This document shows, in pieces, positions 42,833 to 51,206 of a DNA stretch of 64,000 nucleotides. Position 1 is the stretch's first letter. Each line of letters opens with the position of its first letter. A program made the position numbers and the translations under genes. A model generated the notes under the pieces. The model was not told where the DNA came from. It made no database searches and saw only the letters and a program-made list of their open reading frames with translations. Source of the DNA: Paenibacillus sp. FSL H8-0332 (GTDB lineage Bacteria > Bacillota > Bacilli > Paenibacillales > Paenibacillaceae); NCBI RefSeq assembly GCF_037963835.1, contig NZ_CP150145.1, positions 2,232,001-2,296,000 on the forward strand, given 5' to 3'.

Positions 42833-44361
42833 TACGTAACTCAACTTTCGCAGCCTGAAATCGGCAAGTACGCCTTGATGTAATTGGGCAGAGCGGCGAT
42901 CCAGTGCTGGAGTTGACTTTTAATCATAGCGGATAGCTTTTTGCCGACTTGATTGGCGATCTCGTTCATCAATTCCACCAGTTGTTGTAAAGCTACTGCC
43001 CAATCCAAGGTACCCACTTCATCGCAAAGCAAATAAAACAGTCCACCGAGCGTCCGTTGATCGGTACTTTGCCGATGCTGCCAAGCCAGCAGTATATAAC
43101 GGGAAAAGACAATGGTGGTATGGCTAATGAGCAGATCGTACGAACGACCTTGGAACTCTTTTTGCAGGCGTAGCAAGGATTTCGTGCATTTAAAAAAGAC
43201 TTCGATATCCCAGCGTAAAGCGTAGATTTGAATGATTTCCGGTGCCGTCAGTGTGAGATCCGTCGATAGAATCGCGAGCCACTCGTTTTTCTTGGAGCGA
43301 TGGCGAACAAAGACCACAACGACCGGAATACCAGGAACCAGTTCCGTATGAATCTGACGCAAAATATTCCGCTGCTTCCCTTGCACTTGTGTAGCGGATC
43401 GGTAAAGACCTTTGAGATCGACCCGCTTGCCATGAACGAGATATCGCTTGTTGTCGTTTTTCACCATGCCAATGACATGAAGACCTCGTTCCACCACTCG
43501 CCCGATTAAGGGCGCATGAGTGAACCAGCTATCCATGAGTACGTAAGTCGCAGAAACACCCGAGGCGATGGCCCGATCCAGCAGTTCAGAAACCAGATGT
43601 GGGGCCGAAAGAAGAGCTTCTTTTCGGCGTTTGTACCCAGAGGATCGCTTATCGATTTCCGGATGAATACCGGTTAGTCCAGCCTTCACGGAACTGAGCA
43701 AGGCGAAGTCCAAAGGGAGAAACGTATGGCCGTCCGACCAGCCTAAAGTCAGCATACGAAATCCCTTATAATAAGCACCGGTGGCGTGATCCTTGAACCG
43801 AGCCAGAAGTTCTACGGCTTTGCTGCGATTTCGTTCAAACATGGAATCGTCGACGATGAACACGGAAGTTCGCGTGACGGAGGTCAAGGTTTCGACTCGC
43901 TGAACGGTGTCGCTGCTGAGTGAAGTCAAGAAACGCCGCCAAGCAAATTGGCTGTGATTCAGAAACCGGTAGACGGCATCTTTGCCAGGAAACGCTTCAC
44001 CTTTGGAACTTTCGAGCAGACGAAACCAGTTCTTCTGATGAAAAAGCAAGACAAAAACGAGCATAAATAGATGGGAACAGGTATAACCAAACGTCTTTTT
44101 GAATCCTGCTTTTCTCAAGTGCTTCAAGACACCGAGTTCCTGAAAAGCAGGTCTCATTTCAGGTGGGAGTTGATCTAGGGACGACTTTTGTTTTATCATG
44201 GAAGGGACACCTCTTCTGTGGTTTAGTGGATCTCGACAATCTCACTTTACCAAAGGAAGCGGTGTTTTTCTATGTTGGCAAGATCGCTACTTAAACCAGC
44301 TTCACCTTAACACCGGCTTGGGGTCAACTCAATTTTGACTCTGCGAAAGTTGAGTACGTAA
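42833..44361. mobile_element. IS4-family insertion sequence with target duplication
   Basis: The element proper is 42840-44354 (1515 bp). The terminal inverted repeats are perfect over 14 bp: CTCAACTTTCGCAG at the left end and its complement CTGCGAAAGTTGAG at the right. The flanks carry a direct repeat TACGTAA at 42833-42839 and 44355-44361. One intact transposase gene fills it on the minus strand, with its stop codon inside the left repeat. It sits between the UvrA-like unit and the MerR gene, 30 bp before the MerR start. Confidence 0.93.
42841..44199 (-). CDS. IS4-family transposase
   Basis: A 452-residue DDE transposase behind AGGTGTCCC-type upstream sequence with AGAAGAGGTG. The first catalytic Asp is in FIVDDSMFERN, the second in YVLMDSWFTHAP, and the Glu in YALRWDIEVFFKCTKSLL (the IS4-type Y-x-R-W-x-I-E block). 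The frame is uninterrupted and of family length, so the element is probably competent. It is encoded antisense to the surrounding resistance genes. Confidence 0.93.
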   Translation of the reverse strand: MIKQKSSLDQLPPEMRPAFQELGVLKHLRKAGFKKTFGYTCSHLFMLVFVLLFHQKNWFRLLESSKGEAFPGKDAVYRFLNHSQFAWRRFLTSLSSDTVQRVETLTSVTRTSVFIVDDSMFERNRSKAVELLARFKDHATGAYYKGFRMLTLGWSDGHTFLPLDFALLSSVKAGLTGIHPEIDKRSSGYKRRKEALLSAPHLVSELLDRAIASGVSATYVLMDSWFTHAPLIGRVVERGLHVIGMVKNDNKRYLVHGKRVDLKGLYRSATQVQGKQRNILRQIHTELVPGIPVVVVFVRHRSKKNEWLAILSTDLTLTAPEIIQIYALRWDIEVFFKCTKSLLRLQKEFQGRSYDLLISHTTIVFSRYILLAWQHRQSTDQRTLGGLFYLLCDEVGTLDWAVALQQLVELMNEIANQVGKKLSAMIKSQLQHWIAALPNYIKAYLPISGCES

Positions 44362-44365
44362 TAAT
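44335..44365 (+). promoter_or_regulatory. Possible outward hybrid promoter at the IS right end
   Basis: TTGACT (44335-44340), just inside the IS end, points outward toward merR. The adjoining duplicated target supplies AATAAT (44360-44365) at 19 bp, or TAATAA at 18 bp. It could replace the merR promoter cut off by the insertion. The spacing is long, so activity is doubtful. Confidence 0.35.
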
Positions 44366-44390
44366 GATTTAATAAAATGGAGGGTTAACA

Positions 44391-45209
44391 ATGTCAGATA
44401 TGTCTGGACAGTATTTTACTACTAATGAATTTGCTAAGATGTGTGGCGTGACTAAACACACTCTATTTTATTATGATGAAATCGGACTTTTAAAGCCCGA
44501 AGTGGTTAACTCAAAAGGATACCGCTATTATTCATTTCGACAATCTTATTTATTGGATATAATCAATGTACTCAAAAAAGCAGGTAGTTCATTACAAGAA
44601 ATTAGAGAATTTTTTCAAAATCAAAATACATCTCATCTCATCACTTTACTTAAACAAAAGCAGACTGAACTTGAATTAGAAATGTTTCGAATTCAACGAA
44701 TGCAAGGAATCTTAGGAAGTGCTATAAAAATGACAGAGTCGACGCTTGAGGCTTCACAAAATGTTCCATGTGTGGAAGAGTGCGATGTTGAATATTTTAT
44801 AGCTACGCCATTAGAAGTAGGGGATGAAAAAGATTATTCAGTCAAATTGAGTGAGCATAGAGGCTATTGTGAAGAACGCTCAATCCAACACGAATTTCCA
44901 ATATGGTCAATCCTTAATAAGGAAAGCTTTGAATCTGGAGATATTTCTTGGGCCTATGTGGCCAACAAACTAAAAGTACCTATTATTGATGAGAAAATGA
45001 TTAAGAAGCCCAAAGGACTTTACGCTATTATGAATCACAAGGGCTCTTACGATACGATATCTGAAACTTGTTTCGTTATTCAAAACTATATAAAACGTGA
45101 GGGAATGAAGATTTGTGGAGATGTTTATACAGTTGATTTGATCAACTACTTCTCTGAAGCGAACCCAGATAGCTATATTATTCGGGTTTCAGTTCAGGTT
45201 ATGGTCTAG
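44391..45209 (+). CDS. MerR-family regulator with GyrI-like effector domain (BmrR-type)
   Basis: A 272-residue protein, close to BmrR length (about 278), behind ATGGAGGG. The winged helix is [32 protein letters not shown] followed by GYRYYSF. There is a long coiled dimer helix at about 85-120 and a C-terminal GyrI/BmrR-like ligand domain starting near residue 130 ([14 protein letters not shown], ending [12 protein letters not shown]). Such proteins bind lipophilic cations and activate efflux genes. The MFS gene at 47308-48822 carries a MerR-type promoter and is the likely target. Confidence 0.9.
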   Translation: MSDMSGQYFTTNEFAKMCGVTKHTLFYYDEIGLLKPEVVNSKGYRYYSFRQSYLLDIINVLKKAGSSLQEIREFFQNQNTSHLITLLKQKQTELELEMFRIQRMQGILGSAIKMTESTLEASQNVPCVEECDVEYFIATPLEVGDEKDYSVKLSEHRGYCEERSIQHEFPIWSILNKESFESGDISWAYVANKLKVPIIDEKMIKKPKGLYAIMNHKGSYDTISETCFVIQNYIKREGMKICGDVYTVDLINYFSEANPDSYIIRVSVQVMV

Positions 45210-45293
45210 AAATCTATTCGTATTATAATGTAATCCAGATTCCTTTTTATAATATAGAGTAAAACAAAATTGTTTTAACGCTCGGATTGTTTA

Positions 45294-45337
45294 TAAAAAA
45301 AGAAGGAGTAGCATATTTGCGGCTCCTTCTTTTTTAT
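45294..45337 (+). terminator. Rho-independent terminator after merR, adjacent to the intron
   Basis: AAAAAAGAAGGAG pairs with CTCCTTCTTTTTT around a 15-base loop. The group II intron starts within about 10 bp of its T run. Confidence 0.88.
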
Positions 45338-45343
45338 TTAGGC

Positions 45344-47269
45344 GTGCCCAGAGGCACGCATTATCTAGTTGGTGAAAGTCCAACCAAAGGAGGGACCAAG
45401 CTACCTTTGTAGCTAGGATGCTTGCACATGGCGAAATCTGTGTGTAAAAGCGCATCGACAAAAGTACTGGTCAGAGACCGGGCGAGCAACAATTCAGGCC
45501 GCAACATCAAGTGAATCCTGCCGCGTCGTCAAAAAGGCCCTGCAAAGGGGAACAGAGGGAGCCGAGTCCCGCTATTATGGACGAAGGCCAAGGAAACTGT
45601 GCAGAACTTGGAACAGCAGTGAAGAATCCTCCGGCGTAATGGGAACGGCATGGATTGAAAGATAATGCAGTGAACTGGGGAGACCCTCCCCCACACGGAA
45701 GAATTTTTTTTTTAGGAACCCGTAAAGAGACGCTCTATAAGTCCAGAAGACGAAGTGAACCGTCTGTGGGAAGGGAGTCCGAGGGGCTTATAGTACCGAA
45801 GAACCTAAGGACAACATAACCTTAGGGAGGGAAGGAGCCCTGCTTTGTTTACGCTTTTGGAGGAGGTACGAGTGAGTGAATGCCAAACGGCTAACGACAC
45901 CCAAGGAAAAAGTTCAAGAACTCCAAGAAAAGCTAGGTCATGCGGCCAAGGAGAACAACAAGCGTAAATTCCACGCCTTGTACGACAAAGTCTACCGGTG
46001 GGATGTGCTATGCGAAGCCTGGAAACGGGTGAAAGCGAATAAGGGAGCTGCGGGAGTGGATGCCGTAACGCTCGTTGAAATCGAGAAACAAGGAGTCACG
46101 AGATTTCTCAAAAGCTGTGAGCGAGAATTGAAAGAAGGCAGCTACCATCCGCAGCCCGTACGGCGGCACTATATCCCGAAGAAAGACGGGAAGCCAAGAC
46201 CACTAGGCATCCCTACGGTACGAGACCGAGTCCTACAGATGGCAACCAAACTGGTGATTGAACCCATCTTTGAAGCCGATTTTAAAGAAGTCTCCTTCGG
46301 ATTTCGCCCGAAGCGAGGTGCAAAAGGAGCACTGGAACGAATCCGGAAAGCCTGCAACCGCAAAGGAAATTGGGTAGTCGACGTCGATATCCAAGGTTAC
46401 TTCGACCATATCAATCAAGAGAAACTCATGAAATTGGTACAGATGCGTATCAATGACAGACGGATTTTGAAGCTTATACGGAAGTGGCTTCATGCGGGAG
46501 TGATGGAAGAAGGAAAGGTACGGCGTTCCGATCTAGGGACACCCCAAGGTGGTGTCATCTCGCCACTGCTGGCGAATATCTATTTGAACTACTTTGACCG
46601 GTTATGGGAGAAACACGGAAGTGGGCTGGGAGAACTGACGAGGTATGCAGACGACTTCGTTGTGGTCTGTAAAACCAAAAAGGATGCAGAACATGCGTAT
46701 GAACTCATCCGCACCATTATGGAACGTCTAGAACTCACGCTGCATCCGACCAAAACCCGCATTGTAGGTCTGTGGACAGGAGACGAAGGCTTCGACTTCT
46801 TAGGAATGCACCACCGAAAAACGAAAGCAGAAACCTCTCAAGGGAAGGTGTACTATACCACTCAGCAGTGGCTAACGAAGAGGGCAGAGGAACGCATCCG
46901 AGGCGTGGTCAAAGACCGATTAGCACCGCCTGGAATGCGCTGGAAATCGTTTGAGGAACACGTGGAATGGCTCAACCCAAAGATTCAGGGATGGAGAAAT
47001 TACTATTACACGAACTACAGCCAAAAGAGGTTAGCGAAGCTGGATTGGTATATTCTGCAGCGATTTACCCGGTGGTATGCAAAGAAGAGACAACGGAGGA
47101 GATGGATGAGCTCATTCAGGGAGGTCAAGTATATGGCCAATAAGTGTGGACTAAAAACGCTATTGTAATCTGCATGCCCATGAATGACAAACATCGGAAA
47201 GCCGTATGAGGGAAAACCTCACGTACGGTTTGATGAGGAGGGGCTGGGTTGTACCAGCCCTTTACTCTA
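45344..47269 (+). mobile_element. Group II intron with reverse transcriptase/maturase
   Basis: The 5' end is near GTGCCCAGAGGCACGC at 45344, followed by about 500 bp of structured RNA domains I-III/IV. The intron ORF lies in domain IV. Domain V is recognisable at 47200-47231: AGCCGTATGAGG with an A-rich GAAAA loop pairing to CCTCACGTACGGTTT, carrying the AGC catalytic triad. A domain VI-like hairpin GGGGCTGG...CCAGCCC follows and the intron ends near TTTACTCTA at about 47269. The exact boundaries are uncertain by a few bases. It sits just after a terminator, the favoured site of group IIC introns. Confidence 0.88.
45876..47168 (+). CDS. ltrA: Group II intron reverse transcriptase/maturase
   Basis: A GTG start about 9 bp after GGAGGAGGT. 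The 430-residue product has RT blocks in order: [54 protein letters not shown] (first Asp), [29 protein letters not shown] (YADD catalytic pair) and FDFLGM. The C-terminal maturase (GIIM) domain has [16 protein letters not shown]. No HNH endonuclease domain follows, consistent with target use at single-stranded or hairpin sites. The frame is intact. Confidence 0.93.
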   Translation: MNAKRLTTPKEKVQELQEKLGHAAKENNKRKFHALYDKVYRWDVLCEAWKRVKANKGAAGVDAVTLVEIEKQGVTRFLKSCERELKEGSYHPQPVRRHYIPKKDGKPRPLGIPTVRDRVLQMATKLVIEPIFEADFKEVSFGFRPKRGAKGALERIRKACNRKGNWVVDVDIQGYFDHINQEKLMKLVQMRINDRRILKLIRKWLHAGVMEEGKVRRSDLGTPQGGVISPLLANIYLNYFDRLWEKHGSGLGELTRYADDFVVVCKTKKDAEHAYELIRTIMERLELTLHPTKTRIVGLWTGDEGFDFLGMHHRKTKAETSQGKVYYTTQQWLTKRAEERIRGVVKDRLAPPGMRWKSFEEHVEWLNPKIQGWRNYYYTNYSQKRLAKLDWYILQRFTRWYAKKRQRRRWMSSFREVKYMANKCGLKTLL

Positions 47270-47307
47270 GAGATTTACAATTTCTTTGATTCACAGAATG
47301 ATGCTTT

Positions 47308-48822
47308 CTAAATAATTTTGTCTCCTGTTTTTAGATGTGCTTGCTTTGTTGTTCGTCTTCCAATCAACGTAACAGTGATTGATGCGACTACTAAGAAGAT
47401 TGTAATACCTGCAATAACCATAAAGAATGAATAATCGAAAGCTGTACGTCCTGCCATACGAAGCATTTCTGCTGCTTCTGTTGGTAATTGTTCTGCAGCA
47501 AGGAGTGCTTCATCTAAACTGTCTCGAACATTCTCTGGAGCATTGATGCCGCTCGGAACATGCATGGAGAACGTATAAGCTAGTGTAGACGTGCTACCAA
47601 TAATTGCAATACCTGAGGCTCCACCCACCTCATAAGCAACTTCTTCTATGGAAGCGGCCATACCAGCTTTATGCGGAGGGGCTTCACTCATAATAGAATA
47701 CGAAGCTGCGGTCATGCCCGCACCAATACCCGCGCCAACTAAGAATAGTCCAAAGATTTGTACGATTACATTTGCATCGAATTGCCAAAGAAATAGTCCC
47801 ATTCCGATTGCCGCCGTAATCAAGGATATGGTTTTTATTCGAATTGAATCCACGCGGTATAGAAACATACCAATGATTGTGCCCGATATAACCGATGCTA
47901 TCGGAATACTAATCGTATAAATCCCAGCTTGTAGTGGAGTCATACCTACAACTAATTGAAGGCGTTGGGTGACAAGATACTGAATGCCCATCTGAGCAAA
48001 CATACCAACAAGGGCAACTATAAATCCTGTACTAAAACGAGGGATTTTGAATAGTGAAAGATCAAGCAGTGGTTCTAGACTACGATTTTGTCGACGTATG
48101 AATATAAACAAAGTTAAGAGGCCGATCAAGGCACCTATAGTTGCAAACATGACCGATCCATCACGCCGTGCGAATTCTTTGATTGCATAAATTAAACCTA
48201 CCATTGCAATCATGATCTGTATAGAGCCTAGAAGATCCCATGTTTTTGTTGGATCACCTTTATGTTTGGGAACGAAAATCAGAGTGAAAATCAACGCTGC
48301 AAGTGCAATTGGTAGATTGATTAGAAAAACAGATCCCCAATGAAAATGATTAAGTAGCACGCCGCTAATGAGCGGACCAAGTCCTGCTCCGCCAGCTGAG
48401 ATAGAACCCCAAATTCCAATCGCTAAGCCGCGTTCTCTCTCATCTGTGAAAGTAACCCGAATGATGGACAAAGTAGCAGGCATCATCATTGAAGCTCCGA
48501 TCCCTAGTAATACACGTGAAGCAATTAAAACAGCAGGGACAGGTGAGAACGATGCGAGAAGTGAAGCAGCAGAGAACACAAATAAACCTATGGTGAAGAT
48601 TTTTCGGTATCCTAAGCGGTCACCTAGTGTTCCCATTGCAGGTAGGAGACCTGCCATTACGAGAGAATAACCATTTAGAATCCAGAGTTTTTCCGAAGCT
48701 GAAGCACCCATATCGTGGGTCAAGACAGGGAGCGCAGTGTACAGAATAGTCATATCCATAACAATGAGAAGCAGCGCACTCGATACAATTGCTAGAATAA
48801 TCCAGCGGTTAAGAGCAGACAT
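47308..48822 (-). CDS. MFS multidrug transporter, DHA2 (QacA/SmvA-like, 14-helix)
   Basis: A 504-residue protein behind GGAGGAATAAT. It has 14 hydrophobic helices. Helix 1 reads VMDMTILYTALPVLTHDMGAS, as in QacA/SmvA; the acidic residue suits cationic biocides and dyes. Motif A is GDRLGYRKIFTIG and motif C is GGAGLGPLISGVLL. The extracellular loop before the last helix is long. Its promoter at 48879-48909 has a 19-bp spacer with a perfect dyad, pointing to control by a MerR-type protein, most likely the one at 44391. Confidence 0.9.
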   Translation of the reverse strand: MSALNRWIILAIVSSALLLIVMDMTILYTALPVLTHDMGASASEKLWILNGYSLVMAGLLPAMGTLGDRLGYRKIFTIGLFVFSAASLLASFSPVPAVLIASRVLLGIGASMMMPATLSIIRVTFTDERERGLAIGIWGSISAGGAGLGPLISGVLLNHFHWGSVFLINLPIALAALIFTLIFVPKHKGDPTKTWDLLGSIQIMIAMVGLIYAIKEFARRDGSVMFATIGALIGLLTLFIFIRRQNRSLEPLLDLSLFKIPRFSTGFIVALVGMFAQMGIQYLVTQRLQLVVGMTPLQAGIYTISIPIASVISGTIIGMFLYRVDSIRIKTISLITAAIGMGLFLWQFDANVIVQIFGLFLVGAGIGAGMTAASYSIMSEAPPHKAGMAASIEEVAYEVGGASGIAIIGSTSTLAYTFSMHVPSGINAPENVRDSLDEALLAAEQLPTEAAEMLRMAGRTAFDYSFFMVIAGITIFLVVASITVTLIGRRTTKQAHLKTGDKII

Positions 48823-48878
48823 ATTATTCCTCCATTTTTATTGATTACGTCAGTATGTTTTTTCTAACTAACTTTTTT

Positions 48879-48909
48879 ATGATAATGTATAGGGTTACCC
48901 TATAGTCAA
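48879..48909 (-). promoter_or_regulatory. MerR-type promoter (19-bp spacer) for the QacA-like MFS gene
   Basis: On the minus strand TTGACT, 19 bp, then TATCAT. The spacer contains the perfect dyad ATAGGG-TAA-CCCTAT, extended to TATAGGG/CCCTATA with a 2-base centre. Spacing and dyad fit a promoter twisted into activity by a MerR-family dimer. Confidence 0.8.
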
Positions 48910-48984
48910 ATAATCGACGAACAGAATGTAAAAATCGACGACTAGGGTGGGAAGCACATTCAGTTCTTGAATTATGCTAATATG

Positions 48985-49440
48985 AAATCTCGTTTCAGGA
49001 AAATTGCGGAATGGCATGCGGATACTGACAGAATCTGAAAAACAACCTCTATAAAATTTGGAACAGAAAAAAGATATTTGAAGCGCTCGCCAGCGATGCT
49101 GACTTGCAGGATGTTTCTCTAGACAGCACCTCTTGTAAAGTTCACCAGCACGCAGCGGGGGCTAAAAAAGGGCTGAAAATGCCGCGATCAACCAAGAAAT
49201 CGGACTTTCCCGAGGGGATACAATACCAAAATCCACGCTGTAGTCGACGCGCTAGGGAATCCGATTCGCCTATTTTTAACGCCTGGAAACATCCATGATT
49301 GTACGGCAGCGGTCGAAGTCCTGTCAGGCGTAAGCTTGTCCGGAACCGCTATTTTGGCCGATAAAGCCTACGGAACGGTAGAGATTCGAACGTATATTGA
49401 ATCCCAAAACGCAACATACTGAAAGGCCTAACCGCTGAAG
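48985..49440 (+). pseudogene. Decayed IS5-family transposase remnant
   Basis: Fragments in different frames recall an IS5/ISL2-type transposase. First come pieces resembling WHADTDRI and KRYLKR, then DVSLDSTSCKVHQHAAGAKKG with the first Asp of the DDE triad (49104 onward). After a frameshift near 49215 come TKIHAVVDALGNPIR, LTPGNIHDCTA and ILADKAYGTVEIRTYI with the second Asp. The C-terminal third with the catalytic Glu is missing, and no terminal repeats were found. It is dead and marks the right edge of the island. The rest of 48910-49540 has no gene. Confidence 0.8.
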
Positions 49441-49542
49441 AGGAATTGAGTATTTCATGCTGTCATCGGTAGTAGACTGGTATTCGGCAAGTGAAGGATG
49501 GGAAGATTATTTTTACGCAGAAGTGAAAAAAATTTTGGATGC

Positions 49543-49570
49543 GAAAACTTTTTGGGAACCCGTATACGTC
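49543..49570 (+). promoter_or_regulatory. ECF-type promoter of the sigV-like operon
   Basis: GAAAAC with TTTTT (-35 region, 49543-49553), then CGTC at 49567-49570 with 18 bp between the C and CGTC. The -35 AAC plus -10 CGTC pattern is typical of Bacillus ECF sigma factors, and the same element recurs before 51207, suggesting autoregulation. Confidence 0.6.
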
Positions 49571-49619
49571 TTACTTCTTGTTACGACAAAAGATTTATAT
49601 AGAAAAGGAATAATCGACC

Positions 49620-50132
49620 ATGTTCAATAGGAAAACCGAAAAAATTCTTACACACTGTATTACCGAGCATAAAGAGAATGTATACCGACTTGCTTATAGC
49701 TATGTCAAAAATAAGGATGATGCCCTGGATATCGTACAAGACTCCATATACAAAGCGATGACGAATCTCGAACTTTTGAAGAACCCAGATGCGGTAAAAA
49801 GCTGGTTTTACCGGATTGTGGTGAATACCGCCCTGGATTTTTTGCGCAGAAACAAAAAGGTTCAGGCGATGGATCATGAAATGATCGAAACCTACAGCCC
49901 CGGGGCAGAAGATACGTATATGGACATTGATTTGAAGCGAACGCTCGAATCCTTGCCGGATAAATACAAGAGCGTCATTATACTGAGATATTTTGAAGAC
50001 ATGAAGATCGAAGAAGTTGCGGCTGTGCTGGATGAGAATGTGAATACGATTAAAACAAGGCTGTATCAGGCGCATCAGCTATTGCGAATCAAAATGAATG
50101 ATGAAACAACCAAAGGAGATCCAGTAAGATGA
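49620..50132 (+). CDS. sigV: ECF RNA polymerase sigma factor, SigV-like
   Basis: A 170-residue sigma-70 factor of ECF size. Region 2 reads NVYRLAYSYVKNKDDALDIVQDSIYKAM and SWFYRIVVNTALDFLRR. Region 4 reads LPDKYKSVIILRYFEDMKIEEVAAVLDENVNTIKTRLYQAHQLL, a standard HTH. It overlaps the anti-sigma gene by 4 bp. The downstream gene has an RsiV-type ectodomain, which supports the SigV label: in Bacillus subtilis SigV is released when lysozyme binds RsiV. The gene is just right of the dead IS5 element. Confidence 0.88.
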   Translation: MFNRKTEKILTHCITEHKENVYRLAYSYVKNKDDALDIVQDSIYKAMTNLELLKNPDAVKSWFYRIVVNTALDFLRRNKKVQAMDHEMIETYSPGAEDTYMDIDLKRTLESLPDKYKSVIILRYFEDMKIEEVAAVLDENVNTIKTRLYQAHQLLRIKMNDETTKGDPVR

Positions 50133-50992
50133 ACAATAACATGGAACAGCTGCGAAAAGAATATCAAGAAATCCCCATTCCAGATGAATTGGATAGCATT
50201 GTAAACCAATCGATTCATAAATTCTCTAAGGAGAGAAGGAGGGGCCGCAGCTCAAAGTACAGATGGTTAGCCGTTTCCAGTGCGGCTGCGTTCATGTTCA
50301 TTGTTGCGATCAATGTCAGTCCTCCTGTAGCGAAAGCCTTATCATCCATACCGGGTGTGGACCGGATTATCCAGGTGCTCACGTTCAAGGAATACGTGGT
50401 TGACGAGTCTAAATACAATGCGAATATCAAAGTGCCTTCCATTACCAATATGGAGAATGAGCAGTTGCAAAGCGGGTTGAACGAGAAATATATGAAGGAG
50501 AGCAAAGCGCTTTACGAAAAGTTCCAGGCGGAAATCAGCGAATTGAAGAAGCAAGGCGGTGGCCATCTGGGACTTGATGTCGGATATGAAGTAAAGACGG
50601 ACAACGACGAGATTTTATCTATACAAAGATACGTGGTCGAGGCCGTCGGTTCATCCTCGGAGGAGCTTCAGTTTGATACGATCGATAAGAAAAGCCAAAT
50701 CCTTATAACCCTGCCGATGCTGTTCAAGGACGATCGTTATGTGCGGCTCATCAGCGACAACGTTAAAGAGCAGATGCAAGTGCAAATGAAAGTGGACCCT
50801 AATAAGATTTACTGGGCTAGTGAGTTCCAGAGCATCGCGAAGGATCAGAGCTTCTATATCAACAACGACAGCAAGCTCGTGATCGCTTTCAACAAATATG
50901 ACGTCGCGCCAGGCTATATGGGTTCTGTGGAATTCGTTATTCCCACGGATGTGTTAAAAGACGTTCTGATTAACAACCAATACATTAAGTAA
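50129..50992 (+). CDS. rsiV: RsiV-like membrane anti-sigma factor
   Basis: A 287-residue protein. The cytoplasmic N-terminus (about residues 1-45) is basic at its end (KERRRGRSSKYR). One transmembrane helix (about 46-66) is followed by PPVAKALSS, a possible signal-peptidase region. The ectodomain has RsiV features: a DUF4163/DUF3298-type fold ending KLVIAFNKYDVAPGYMGSVEFVIP. In Bacillus subtilis RsiV binds lysozyme and is then cleaved by signal peptidase and RasP, freeing SigV. It is coupled to sigV by a 4-bp overlap. Confidence 0.87.
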   Translation: MNNNMEQLRKEYQEIPIPDELDSIVNQSIHKFSKERRRGRSSKYRWLAVSSAAAFMFIVAINVSPPVAKALSSIPGVDRIIQVLTFKEYVVDESKYNANIKVPSITNMENEQLQSGLNEKYMKESKALYEKFQAEISELKKQGGGHLGLDVGYEVKTDNDEILSIQRYVVEAVGSSSEELQFDTIDKKSQILITLPMLFKDDRYVRLISDNVKEQMQVQMKVDPNKIYWASEFQSIAKDQSFYINNDSKLVIAFNKYDVAPGYMGSVEFVIPTDVLKDVLINNQYIK

Positions 50993-51001
50993 TGGAAGAG
51001 A

Positions 51002-51040
51002 TCGGTGATTGGGGACCCCGCGCCGGTTTTTTTGTTAGGA
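51002..51040 (+). terminator. Probable terminator after rsiV
   Basis: CGGTG and GGGG segments pair with CCCC and CGCCG around a short loop, followed by GTTTTTTTG. Imperfect stem but a good T run. Confidence 0.5.
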
Positions 51041-51123
51041 ATACGCAGCCTAACTAAATAATTCACCTGGTTAAACAATGCCATCACGGAATAAAGTGGA
51101 ACGTGTATTAATTTTGATTTTCC

Positions 51124-51150
51124 AAAACTTTCTGTACCCTCCCATGCGTC
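51124..51150 (+). promoter_or_regulatory. ECF-type promoter, second copy
   Basis: AAAACTTT (51124-51131) and CGTC (51147-51150) with exactly the same 18-bp C-to-CGTC spacing as the sigV promoter at 49543. It would place the secreted protein at 51207 in the same regulon. Confidence 0.6.
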
Positions 51151-51206
51151 TAGCCAATAAGTGTGCGTGATTAGACACTCATACAAAGAGATGGAGGATG
51201 AAAGCT

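Noticed and set aside
45242..45290. AAAACAAAATTGTTTT palindrome as a regulatory site
   Set aside because: It lies downstream of merR in AT-rich non-coding DNA before the terminator, where such symmetry is common by chance.
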